Of a DNA stretch of 64,000 nucleotides, positions 53,610 through 62,098 are shown piece by piece. Both the position numbers and the translations under genes were made by a program. Below the pieces are notes generated by a model that saw only the letters and a list, made by a program, of their open reading frames with translations, did no database searches and was not told where the DNA came from. Source of the stretch: Planktothrix agardhii NIES-204 (GTDB taxonomy: Bacteria > Cyanobacteriota > Cyanobacteriia > Cyanobacteriales > Microcoleaceae). The first letter of the stretch is position 1. Every line of letters starts with the position of its first letter. Location: positions 2,435,501 to 2,499,500 of the forward strand of contig AP017991.1 in assembly GCA_003609755.1 (NCBI GenBank), given 5' to 3'.

Positions 53610-53646
53610 TGGTACTATTGCCCATTGCCCATTGCCCATTCCCTAT
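53610..53646. repeat. Heptamer repeat (TTGCCCA) between crp-like and DUF2232 genes
   Basis: Tandem CCCATTG units fill the 40-bp gap between the two genes, leaving little room for a ribosome site. Confidence 0.75.
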
Positions 53647-53649
53647 TAA

Positions 53650-54399
53650 ATGAGTGATTCTTCTCCATCAAGTTCCTCTGTTAACCCCTGTGAATCTGAA
53701 ACTCAGGAATGGGTATCTGTTGATGCAGATATCCCCCGTTCTGAAGCTTCGGGTCATCTGGCGAAACTATCCCATGCCCATAGAAACTCCCTGATTCTAG
53801 TAGAAACGGCTTTTTTAGCCAGTGCCGGAAGTTTAATATGGTTTGTTAATTATTATTTTCCCATGGGGCCAGTGCTGCGGCTGTTTTTCGCCTTACCGAT
53901 GGCTTTATTATATTTACGATGGGGAAAACGGGCTGCGGTTATGGGGGCGGTAGCTTCATTTTTATTGTTATCGGTGTTAATGGGGCCAACTCGCAGTATT
54001 GTGTTTTTAATTCCTTATGGTTGGTTAGGAGTAGTTTTAGGGGGAATGTGGAAACGCAAATCTCCTTGGTGGATGTCCATTGGGACGGGTTCTTTGATTG
54101 TTGCTATTGGTTTTTTCTTTAAATATTGGTTACTTTCCATCCTGCTAGGGCGGAATTTGTGGGCCTACGCCACGATCCAAATGACTGCGGTGGCGGACTG
54201 GATTTTTATTAAGTTGGGGATTTTGGCTCAACCCAGTTTAGTTTTTGTGCAGGTGCTTGCTGTTCTGATGATTTTAATTAATAGTATTGTCTATTTATTT
54301 GTGGTTCATCTAGTCTCTTTATTATTATTAGATCGTCTCAATAGTCCCATTCCTCGCCCGCCCAAATGGGTACAAGTTTTATTAGATTACGAAGGTTAA
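53650..54399 (+). CDS. DUF2232-type membrane protein, 249 aa
   Basis: A soluble N terminus (about 45 aa) is followed by about six to eight hydrophobic segments (SLILVETAFLASAGSLIWFV through LFVVHLVSLLLLDRL). The PMGPVLRLFFALPMALLYLR-RWGKR pattern is typical of DUF2232. Possibly a transporter-like protein, without a known substrate. Its stop abuts the next gene (TAAATG), so both are co-translated. Confidence 0.75.
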   Translation: MSDSSPSSSSVNPCESETQEWVSVDADIPRSEASGHLAKLSHAHRNSLILVETAFLASAGSLIWFVNYYFPMGPVLRLFFALPMALLYLRWGKRAAVMGAVASFLLLSVLMGPTRSIVFLIPYGWLGVVLGGMWKRKSPWWMSIGTGSLIVAIGFFFKYWLLSILLGRNLWAYATIQMTAVADWIFIKLGILAQPSLVFVQVLAVLMILINSIVYLFVVHLVSLLLLDRLNSPIPRPPKWVQVLLDYEG

Positions 54400-55512
54400 A
54401 TGGCTGTTAAGGTTTATACCCAGTTTGCTGAGGGGAATCGGTGGTTACATCACTATCAAGGGACTAAACCTGTGTTTGCTTGTGTGTTGGGATTTACAGC
54501 AACGGCCTTAATTCCAGGGATTTCCGCCGCTGGAGCTACCAGCGACTCCCGACAATATACGGCCGTTGCGGATGCTGAGTTTCTTCATAATGGGCCCCAA
54601 CCCCTTCCCCAGTATCCCTTACCGCCACTGGATGCGGGAGCTTCTCCGGTGTTAATTTCCCGGGCTGTGGTGGAATCCTTAAAATGTCCTTTGTATCTGT
54701 TTAATGCCGGATTATCCGTTGCTCCTTCGGTTCCTACGATTGATTTGGGGGGGGGTGCAGCCCGATGTATAACATCCGGTGCGGCCATGACTTTAGGGAC
54801 TGTCAAGCATCTGTTTGAGCAGGGGTTAATTTGGGGTGAACGGATGGCGCGGGATGCCCAAAATAGTTATCTAATTTTATCGGAATGCGTGGTGGGGGGA
54901 ACGACTACGGCCTTAGCGGTGTTGCTGGGTTTGGGAATTTCTGCCATAGATAAGGTCAATAGTAGTCATCCCCGTTGCAATCATGGCCAAAAATTAGCGA
55001 TCGCCACCACGGGATTACAGCAAGCCGGGTTTTGGCCGTTATCAGGGATAGGGATTGATCCGTTCGAGTTGGTAGCCGCGGTGGGTGATCCGATGCAAAT
55101 TGTGGTGGCGGGGATGACTTTGGCCGCTAGTCGTACCGTCGGGGTGCTGTTAGCGGGTGGAACTCAGATGTTAGCGGTTTATGGTTTGGTAGAGGCGATC
55201 GTGACTCAATATGATATTCCTTGGCGTGCTGATGGGGTGGTGGTGGGAACGACCCGTTGGGTGGCTGAAGATACCACGGGTGATACGGTGGGATTGGCGG
55301 AAATGCTGGGAAATGTCCCCCTATTAGCCACGCAACTGAATTTTTCTACCTCGGTTTATCCGCAACTGCGGGCCTATGAACAGGGTTATGTTAAGGAAGG
55401 GGTAGGGGCTGGAGGGGCTGCGATCGCTGCTGATCTGGTGCTGGGTTGGAATAATACCCAACTTCTGCAAGCCATTGAAGCAGTAGCTGATCGGATGAAA
55501 TCAAATTATTAA
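54400..55512 (+). CDS. cobT: CobT-type nicotinate-nucleotide phosphoribosyltransferase family protein
   Basis: The 370-aa protein of the TIGR00303/CobT-like family has GLSVAPSVPTIDLGGGAARC, LILSECVVGGTTTALAVLLG and IAVVAGMTLAASRTV-like blocks. Family members include enzymes that transfer phosphoribose to 5,6-dimethylbenzimidazole in cobalamin synthesis. This cyanobacterial subgroup is annotated by similarity only; its exact base substrate is uncertain. Confidence 0.82.
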   Translation: MAVKVYTQFAEGNRWLHHYQGTKPVFACVLGFTATALIPGISAAGATSDSRQYTAVADAEFLHNGPQPLPQYPLPPLDAGASPVLISRAVVESLKCPLYLFNAGLSVAPSVPTIDLGGGAARCITSGAAMTLGTVKHLFEQGLIWGERMARDAQNSYLILSECVVGGTTTALAVLLGLGISAIDKVNSSHPRCNHGQKLAIATTGLQQAGFWPLSGIGIDPFELVAAVGDPMQIVVAGMTLAASRTVGVLLAGGTQMLAVYGLVEAIVTQYDIPWRADGVVVGTTRWVAEDTTGDTVGLAEMLGNVPLLATQLNFSTSVYPQLRAYEQGYVKEGVGAGGAAIAADLVLGWNNTQLLQAIEAVADRMKSNY

Positions 55513-55560
55513 TGTTAAATTCTGCGGATCTGTGCTACAATAAAAAATTGAACAATAAAC

Positions 55561-55643
55561 GCGGACATGGCGGAATTGGTAGACGCGCTAGATTTAGGTT
55601 CTAGTATCGTAAAGATGTGAAGGTTCAAGTCCTTTTGTCCGCA
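55561..55643 (+). tRNA. trnL: tRNA-Leu(UAG)
   Basis: Acceptor GCGGACA (55561-55567) pairs with TGTCCGC (55636-55642), with discriminator A. The anticodon stem CTAGA/TCTAG encloses TTTAGGT, so the anticodon is TAG. A long variable arm and GGTTCAAGTCC T-arm fit tRNA-Leu. CCA is not encoded. Confidence 0.95.
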
Positions 55644-55678
55644 TCATGGGTAAAGAGTGAACAAAAATGCTCACCGAA

Positions 55679-55726
55679 AGGGGGGCTAGGGGTTGATCCC
55701 CCCAAATCCCCATTGAGAAGGGGGGC
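55679..55726. repeat. G/C-run palindromic repeat downstream of tRNA-Leu
   Basis: AAGGGGGGCTAGGGGTTGAT followed by CCCCCCAAATCCCC and a further AAGGGGGGC form overlapping dyads. They resemble the G/C runs of the MITE-like family but without its ends. Confidence 0.6.
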
Positions 55727-55767
55727 TTTAAGAAAATGCGATCGCTTATTTTTTCAGAATTTAAAGG

Positions 55768-56691
55768 TTAATCATCTCCTAATAATACGGCTAATAATGC
55801 TTTTTGAACGTGCATTCTGTTTTCCGCTTCATCCCAAACTTTTGAACGAGATCCCTCGATGACTTCATCGGTAATTTCCTCATCTCGGTGGGCGGGTAAA
55901 CAATGCAAAACAATTGAATTATCGGCGGTTTTTTCGATTAATTTACTATTAACTTGATAGGGTTGAAACAGAGGAATTCTAGCTCTGGCTTCTTCTTCCT
56001 GTCCCATACTTGCCCAAACATCTGTATAAACAACATTTGCATCTTTTGCCGCTTTAATAGGATCTTCAGTAACAATTACCTCGGTTTTTCCCTTAGCAAT
56101 ATCTTTGGCTTGTTCAACAATATCTGCATCGGGTAAATAGTTAGCCGGGGTAGCAATTCTAACGTTCATTCCCACCATGGAACAGCCTAATAATAAGGAA
56201 TGAGCCATATTATTAGCCCCATCGCCAAAATAACTTAAAGTTAAACCTTCTAAGGTTCCAAAACATTCTTGAACTGTCATTAAATCCGCTAAAACTTGAC
56301 AGGGATGTTCCCGATCTGTTAAAGCATTAATTACTGGAATTTCCGCATAATTAGCAAAGGTTTCTAAATCCTTTTGTTCAAAAGTACGAATTGCGGTAAT
56401 ATCCAAATATCGATCTAATACCCTAGCCGTATCTATTAATGGTTCTCCGCGACTTACTTGGGTAACATTCGGGTTTAAATCAATCACTTGACCCCCCAAT
56501 TGATACATGGCAACGGTAAAACTAACCCGAGTTCGGGTTGAAGCTTTAGAAAATATTAATCCTAATACTTTATTGCGACGCAATTTGACCATTCCTGATT
56601 TTAATTTTGTCGCCAAATCTAATAATAAATAGAGTTCATCAATACTCACATCCGCCAAACTTAAAAAATCCCGTCCTTTTAATGTTTCCAT
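55768..56691 (-). CDS. argF: Ornithine carbamoyltransferase ArgF
   Basis: The sixth-step arginine enzyme joins ornithine and carbamoyl phosphate. Seen: SKASTRTRVSF (carbamoyl-phosphate binding), REHPCQVLADLMTVQE, ITEDPIKAAKDANVVYTDVW and HCLPAHRDEEITDEV. The start at 56691 (METLKGRDFLSLADVSID) is the family N terminus; an upstream ATG at 56844 adds an improbable leader that covers a HIP1-containing hairpin. About 307 aa, complete. Confidence 0.95.
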   Translation of the reverse strand: METLKGRDFLSLADVSIDELYLLLDLATKLKSGMVKLRRNKVLGLIFSKASTRTRVSFTVAMYQLGGQVIDLNPNVTQVSRGEPLIDTARVLDRYLDITAIRTFEQKDLETFANYAEIPVINALTDREHPCQVLADLMTVQECFGTLEGLTLSYFGDGANNMAHSLLLGCSMVGMNVRIATPANYLPDADIVEQAKDIAKGKTEVIVTEDPIKAAKDANVVYTDVWASMGQEEEARARIPLFQPYQVNSKLIEKTADNSIVLHCLPAHRDEEITDEVIEGSRSKVWDEAENRMHVQKALLAVLLGDD

Positions 56692-56785
56692 AATTCTTCC
56701 TAAACTACTAACAATTATGTTGATTTCATAACCCCACCCCCCTAACCTCCAGGGCCGTTTCAAAATCGGGAGTGAAATAGTAAAG

Positions 56786-56832
56786 AAAGAGCGATCGCCT
56801 GATGATAAAATCAGGGGCGATCGCATTCTTTC
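56786..56832 (-). terminator. HIP1-containing hairpin between sasA and argF
   Basis: AAAGAGCGATCGCC (about 56787-56799) pairs with GGCGATCGC plus CTTT (about 56816-56831), with bulges. On the minus strand it is followed by a T-rich stretch. It lies upstream of argF and may end the sasA transcript. Confidence 0.5.
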
Positions 56833-56968
56833 ATAAAAAAACAATGATGAACAGTCTAATATAACATCTGAAAAAAGTCAAGGATTTCCGAAAATCTCAA
56901 GGAAAAATATATTCGATATGGTGAATATTATTAAATGAAAAAATAGAGCAATACCGCTTTGGAGATAT

Positions 56969-58180
56969 CTAATTATAAACCGGTAAGGTAAAGTGAAAAC
57001 AACTGCCTCGGGTTGAACTAGAATCGACCCAGATATTTCCGTAGTGGGCGACAATAATTTTTTTACACAACGATAAACCAATACCATAACCGTCTTGACC
57101 TTGATCCCGGGCGAGGCGAAAACCTTCTTGAAAAATGCGATCGCGGTTTTCTTGGGGAATTCCTGGCCCACTATCGGCAATACTCACCTGTACCTTTTGA
57201 CTGGTGCGGTGTAACACACTTACTTCTAGGGTTCCACCTCGGGGAGTATATTTAATTGCATTATCTAATAAATTAACAATCACTTGCCTAATCCGTTCTG
57301 GATCGGCATAAACCCAAGGGGTATCATGGGGAATATCTGTTTTCAGATTCAACGATTTAGACTGAAATTGTGAGTCTAACTGCGCTAAAATTTGATGTAG
57401 AAATACCGTTAATTCTAACTGATTTGGTTGAATTTGTAAACGAATATTAGGACAATTTGATGTTTCTAAAACATCCGTAATCATCCGATCAATAATATGA
57501 ATTTGAGCGCGAGCTTGTTGAATCAAACGCACTTTCAAAGCGGGAGTAATTTGATCTGAAGATAACGTTTCCATGGCTAGGGAAGTCGCTGTTAAAGGAC
57601 TCCGCAAATCATGGGCTAAAATTTCTATAATTCGATCTTTAAACTGTAATTGTTGTTGTAAAAGTTCCTTTTCTTGTTGGAGGTTAAATATCTGATCACT
57701 GAGTTGAATTAATTCAGCAACATGGGCCACCGAATTAGCTGCATGAGTAGCGGGGGCACCTGAATTTTGTTCATTTAACTCCAATAACTCCGTCGTTTGT
57801 TTCCAACGGAGCCACCAGTGTTCCAGTTGAGCCACTAAATCACTTCCTGCGAGAACCTGTCGAGGTTCGGGGTGGATTTTGATTAGGGTGGGTGTAGCCA
57901 TCAGCTTAAAATGTTCAGCCAAATAGGGCTGTTCACCGACATCAATAATCTGAAGTTCAAATTCATTCTGAGTCTTTAACTCCTCTAGGAAATCACGAAT
58001 TCGCCGAATTCGATCTTGGGAGCTAGGACGCTGATCAACAAATAAAAGAAGTTGTAAGGGGACTTCTGGGGACAAGGACTGTTTTTCTGGAAAAGCCTGC
58101 ATTTCATGGGTTTTGAGCAGGTGCGGTAAACTATTTTCACTGTCTCTGAACGAAGAAGGATAGTACATGGGCAACTGCAT
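56969..58180 (-). CDS. sasA: Adaptive-response histidine kinase SasA
   Basis: This 403-aa clock-output kinase has an N-terminal KaiB-like thioredoxin-fold domain (about 42-125, LQLLLFVDQRPSSQDRIRR, MATPTLIKIHPEPRQVL). The HisKA segment AHDLRSPLTATSLAM has phosphoacceptor His190, and a HATPase (VNLLDNAIKYTPRGG, DSGPGIP, GYGIGLSLCKKI) follows. It relays KaiC state to RpaA. An internal ATG at residue 27 could be the true start. kaiABC is not in the window. Confidence 0.93.
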   Translation of the reverse strand: MQLPMYYPSSFRDSENSLPHLLKTHEMQAFPEKQSLSPEVPLQLLLFVDQRPSSQDRIRRIRDFLEELKTQNEFELQIIDVGEQPYLAEHFKLMATPTLIKIHPEPRQVLAGSDLVAQLEHWWLRWKQTTELLELNEQNSGAPATHAANSVAHVAELIQLSDQIFNLQQEKELLQQQLQFKDRIIEILAHDLRSPLTATSLAMETLSSDQITPALKVRLIQQARAQIHIIDRMITDVLETSNCPNIRLQIQPNQLELTVFLHQILAQLDSQFQSKSLNLKTDIPHDTPWVYADPERIRQVIVNLLDNAIKYTPRGGTLEVSVLHRTSQKVQVSIADSGPGIPQENRDRIFQEGFRLARDQGQDGYGIGLSLCKKIIVAHYGNIWVDSSSTRGSCFHFTLPVYN

Positions 58181-58348
58181 TTATTTATAGTTTAATTTAA
58201 CATCTTCTTTAGATTTGATTTTTTTGAATCAGGGAAACTGGAAAGCCGAGAGAGAATGGTAGACTATTGCGTGATTGTGATTTGGCCTCCCTCACCTGTG
58301 TTGAGTGTATGGGGTGATAGCTGTTGAAAAAATTTAGGTAGATCCCAA

Positions 58349-60028
58349 ATGTTCCTAAGCGGGCAAAACTGGCAGAAAAATTCGTCATTCAGATGGGTCG
58401 TAGGAGTTGCGATCGCATTTTTGATCATTTGTTTAAGCCTAACTCTACACCGTTACTTTAGTTTTTATGCCTCCTATGACCAGGGCATTTTTAATCAAGT
58501 GTTTTGGAATGGCGCACACGGGCGGTTATTTCAAAGTTCTCTGTCTTCCGCCCTATCCACCAACGTTGTCCATCAGGGGGAGTTTCCCAGCGTTAGTTAC
58601 CATCGTTTAGGACAGCATTTTACCCCAGCTTTATTACTTTGGTTACCTCTTTATGCCCTGTTTCCTTCCCCCGTTACCCTCTCGGTGTTACAGGTAACAT
58701 TAATTACCATCGCGGGACTGGTGCTTTATCTCCTAGCTCGTCAGCATTTGGAACCCCCCTTAGCTGCTTTAATTAGTGTCAGCTTTTATGCGGCTAATGC
58801 AGTGATTGGCCCCACCTTAAGCAATTTCCATGATATCTGTCAAATTCCTTTATTTATGTTCACTGCGCTACTAGCGATGGAAAAACGCTGGTGGTGGCTA
58901 TTTTGGATCTGTGCGGTTTTAATTTTAATGGTGCGGGAGGATTCGGGGATTATTTTATTTGGGGTTGGGGTTTACCTAATTTTGAGTAAACGTCATCCAA
59001 TTCAAGGTGTGATGGTTTGTATGCTTAGTTTTGGTTATATTTTAGCCCTAACTAATTTGATTATGCCCTTATTTTCGGCTGATATTTCCGAACGGTTTAT
59101 GATGGAAAGGTTTGGTCAATATGCCGATGGAGATAAGGCTTCAACCCTAGAAATTCTTTGGGGAATTATTAGTAATCCCGGCAGATTAATTATGGAAATT
59201 GTTACTCCTTTTGGGGGAACATTAAAATATTTATTGGGTCAATGGTTGCCCTTGGCTTTTATTCCGGCGATCGCTCCAGCGTCTTGGATGATAGCGGGTT
59301 TTCCTTTATTAAAACTATTTATGGCAAAGGGAGAATCGGTTTTATCAATTACGATTCGTTATGCCTTAACGGTGGTTCCAGGGTTGTTTTATGGCACAAT
59401 TTTATGGTGGTCAAATCGTCAAAAACAGTTACAAGAACAGTCTGAACTTCAATTCAATGCCCAAGGAGAAGAAATTTCGCAAGTAAAGGTTTTACCCTCG
59501 GTAAAATTCCGTCGATTTTGGTTATTTTGTATTGGGTTATCATTATTCTTTAGTTTCACATCCAATCCCCATCGTAGCCTTTATTTTATTATTCCTGATT
59601 CGGTTGATCCTTGGGTTTATATTCCCGTCACCACTCAATGGTCGCACGTTGCTCAATTTAGACCATTAATAGATGCCATTCCTGCCGATGCCAGTGTTGC
59701 CACAACAACCTATATTGTGCCACATTTATCCAGTCGCCGAGAAATATTAAGGTTTCCATTATATCAGTTAAGAAATGATGCGGGAGAGGTAATTTCTGTT
59801 GACTATATTCTAGCGGATTTATGGCAATTAAAAAAATATGGTATTGCATTTTCAGGCGATCGCGATGCCTTAAAAGAAATCACTCAACGGATTGAACAAT
59901 TAACCTCTAATAAAGAATACGGGATTATTGATTTTAGAGATGGAGTCATATTAATGAAAAAAGGTGTTCCCTCCGAACCCAAAGCTATTAAAAACTACAC
60001 CTTATTTATCAGTCATCAGTTAGATTGA
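58349..60028 (+). CDS. DUF2079 polytopic membrane protein, 559 aa
   Basis: The N-terminal YASYDQGIFNQVFWNGAHG (about 42-60) and LYLLARQHLEPPLAALISVS match DUF2079, a family of large membrane proteins resembling glycosyltransferases of the GT-C fold. About ten helices are seen, then a C-terminal soluble part (about 450-559, ADLWQLKKYGIAFSGDRDAL). Sugar-transfer function is possible but unproven. It is divergent from sasA. Confidence 0.82.
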   Translation: MFLSGQNWQKNSSFRWVVGVAIAFLIICLSLTLHRYFSFYASYDQGIFNQVFWNGAHGRLFQSSLSSALSTNVVHQGEFPSVSYHRLGQHFTPALLLWLPLYALFPSPVTLSVLQVTLITIAGLVLYLLARQHLEPPLAALISVSFYAANAVIGPTLSNFHDICQIPLFMFTALLAMEKRWWWLFWICAVLILMVREDSGIILFGVGVYLILSKRHPIQGVMVCMLSFGYILALTNLIMPLFSADISERFMMERFGQYADGDKASTLEILWGIISNPGRLIMEIVTPFGGTLKYLLGQWLPLAFIPAIAPASWMIAGFPLLKLFMAKGESVLSITIRYALTVVPGLFYGTILWWSNRQKQLQEQSELQFNAQGEEISQVKVLPSVKFRRFWLFCIGLSLFFSFTSNPHRSLYFIIPDSVDPWVYIPVTTQWSHVAQFRPLIDAIPADASVATTTYIVPHLSSRREILRFPLYQLRNDAGEVISVDYILADLWQLKKYGIAFSGDRDALKEITQRIEQLTSNKEYGIIDFRDGVILMKKGVPSEPKAIKNYTLFISHQLD

Positions 60029-60085
60029 TATACAGAGAACTTTACGACTTCTATTTTCTAGCAATAACAGTGTTTAAACTCAATG

Positions 60086-60772
60086 TTATTCGGGTTGAGA
60101 TAAATTTTCTAATCGTTCTATCCACTGATTAAAATGAGGACATTTTTGCCTAATATTTTCCAAGCCAATTTTTTGAGCCGTTAAAGGCGCAACAGACACT
60201 TTTGCGCCTTCATAACTAGGAATAGCTTGAATAATTCGTTTAGAAGGAGCCGTTTGTTCTCCATCATTAATGAGTTCTGGGGATTCAAAAGATTGACAGA
60301 GGGAAACTAATTTTTTAACTTCTGATTGATAGTTTGGAAATCGTTCCTCAAGTTTAATGGGTTCAGATAAAATCAGAGCTTCAAATTCATGTAATTGAAT
60401 ATAAGGAATAAACCGACTATCATTGATATCTTGAAATAAAGCATTTTCTAATTGTTCAACTCTTTCGTAAGGATCAGATATTTTCTGTGCTTCCTCAAAC
60501 TCAGGGAAATCATTAGGTAAAGCATATAAATCACACATTGTTGTAAATCTAGCTTCAGGATGTTTATCCTGTCTTAACCAGAAAATAATATCTTTTTTTA
60601 TTTTTTGATAACTGGGTAAACCGCCTCGAAAAACTTTGGTTCGTGTTCGTTTTGTTGTAATACAATGGACATCAGTGCTAATATTAAAATAGCCTAAATG
60701 CTCTGTTAAAATTGTATTAACAAATTCTTCTTCTGTTTGACCTTCAGCAATAATATGTAAGCGGATCATCAC
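60086..60772 (-). CDS. DUF4276-like (TOPRIM-type) partner of the ATPase (pair 2)
   Basis: The 228-aa protein opens MMIRLHIIAEGQTEEEFVNT (EGQTE motif), then CDLYALPNDFPEF (about 81-93) and YIQLHEFEALILSEP (about 129-143), the family's conserved HEFEA block. It resembles DUF4276 proteins, predicted TOPRIM-like nucleases. Its ATG overlaps the ATPase stop by 4 nt. Compared with pair 1 the HEFEA and EGQTE motifs are shared but the rest differs, so they are different branches. Confidence 0.82.
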   Translation of the reverse strand: MMIRLHIIAEGQTEEEFVNTILTEHLGYFNISTDVHCITTKRTRTKVFRGGLPSYQKIKKDIIFWLRQDKHPEARFTTMCDLYALPNDFPEFEEAQKISDPYERVEQLENALFQDINDSRFIPYIQLHEFEALILSEPIKLEERFPNYQSEVKKLVSLCQSFESPELINDGEQTAPSKRIIQAIPSYEGAKVSVAPLTAQKIGLENIRQKCPHFNQWIERLENLSQPE

Positions 60773-61875
60773 TTTGGTCTTCCTCCCAAAACATTTTTAT
60801 TCCAAAGTTCCGATAAAGAATATTCTTCCAACCAATCTTCTAAAGGTTCAGGATCGAGACGATTGAACTCAGAAGCACGTTGTTTACGGTCAACAACAAT
60901 AATATCTTCCGGTGCAAAACAATCAATTAAAAAAGTTGATTGAGTCGCTAAAATAACTTGAACTTCGTGGGAAATACTCTGAATTAATCCCGCAATAATA
61001 TTAATTGCATAGGGATGTAAACCTAATTCGGGTTCATCTAAGATTAAAACATCTGGTAAATCAGATATTGGTTGTAACAGTAGGGTAACTAATGCCATTG
61101 TTCTTAGTGTGCCATCGGAAATTTGATGAGAACTAAAAATAATATCGGTATTTTTTTCTGTCCATTGTAAGATAACACTATTATTAATCGGTTCCAAAAC
61201 AAAATCATCAAAAAAGGGCGTAATTTGAGTTAAGGTATCGACAATAATTCGATAATATTTTGGTTCATTTTCCTTTAATCTCAACAAAACTGAGGCTAAA
61301 TTGGCTCCATCTTCCCGCAGATAACGATTATCTTCAATACCCCATCTTTGCCGAATTCGAGCCGTGTCAGAGGTATTATGAAATTGATAAACTTTACAAT
61401 TCTGCACTAAAGAAACTAAAGTTCTAGCTGTTAAATCTCCTTGATTATAAAGATCAATAATCTTGGCTTCTTTATGACCAGAATCTAAAGACTTCCAATC
61501 AGCTACTGAACTCAAACGAGAACTAGAAAATCTGTACTTTTCTTCTGCAAAAATTAATGTATCTGATGCAGCATGAAATAATCTGAAATAGTAATCATTT
61601 TGACCTGAATCTGTTTCAAAATTAAGTTCTGCTTCCACTTTAGGTGTGATTTCAACCCCATCAAACAGTAAGGAATTAGCTCCCCCAGATTGACCGATAA
61701 AAAATTGCAATTTTCCTTGAGATTGTATCATCCACGACAGTAACTTAAAAAATGAAATCAAGTTAGATTTTCCAGCACCATTAGCCCCAATCAAAATATT
61801 AATTTTATTGAGTTCTAATTCTAAGGATTGAATTGATTTGTAACCTTTAATTTTGATTTTTTTTAGCATAATCAA
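60769..61875 (-). CDS. AAA/ABC-class ATPase of a putative two-gene defence module (pair 2)
   Basis: The 368-aa SMC/RecF-like ATPase has KIKGYKSIQSLELELNKINI, Walker A IGANGAGKSNLISF (about 32-45), signature HQISDGTLRTMALVTLLL, Walker B VLILDEPELGLHPYAINIIA and VILATQSTFLIDCF. The C terminus ends EYSLSELWNKNVLGGRPK, a common tail of this family. No nuclease domain is fused; the DUF4276-like gene is coupled downstream. Antiviral action is inferred by analogy with OLD/AbiL/PARIS-like pairs. Confidence 0.85.
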   Translation of the reverse strand: MIMLKKIKIKGYKSIQSLELELNKINILIGANGAGKSNLISFFKLLSWMIQSQGKLQFFIGQSGGANSLLFDGVEITPKVEAELNFETDSGQNDYYFRLFHAASDTLIFAEEKYRFSSSRLSSVADWKSLDSGHKEAKIIDLYNQGDLTARTLVSLVQNCKVYQFHNTSDTARIRQRWGIEDNRYLREDGANLASVLLRLKENEPKYYRIIVDTLTQITPFFDDFVLEPINNSVILQWTEKNTDIIFSSHQISDGTLRTMALVTLLLQPISDLPDVLILDEPELGLHPYAINIIAGLIQSISHEVQVILATQSTFLIDCFAPEDIIVVDRKQRASEFNRLDPEPLEDWLEEYSLSELWNKNVLGGRPK

Positions 61876-62016
61876 GATAATTTGATTTTAGATACTAATA
61901 AAATTTATCCTTGTTTAAATCATTGATTTTGGCTTGTTAATTGACTAGATTCTAATAATATCACATCCTAACAGATTGAGCAATGATTTCACCAATCAGG
62001 TGTGCCAGTTCAGCTA

Positions 62017-62057
62017 TTGAGGCTCTGCCACTAATATTAATAGAAACAGAGCCTCAA
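62017..62057. repeat. 11-bp perfect inverted repeat between chlD and the ATPase pair
   Basis: TTGAGGCTCTG (62017-62027) and CAGAGCCTCAA (62047-62057) pair perfectly around a 19-base AT-rich loop. Confidence 0.7.
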
Positions 62058-62064
62058 ACAAACA

Positions 62065-62085
62065 TTCCCCGCGAGACACGGGGAA
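62065..62085 (-). terminator. Terminator after chlD
   Basis: TTCCCC (62065-62070) pairs with GGGGAA (62080-62085); on the minus strand the stem is followed by TGTTTGTTTG. It lies 14 bp past the chlD stop. Confidence 0.6.
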
Positions 62086-62098
62086 CGAGTTAATACTA

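Noticed and set aside
56969-58180. Stand-alone KaiB domain
   Set aside because: The KaiB-like part is fused to HisKA and HATPase domains, which is SasA.
62065-62085. TTCCCCGCG...CGGGGAAC resembling a type I-E CRISPR repeat
   Set aside because: Single copy, no spacer or second repeat; it fits a terminator after chlD.
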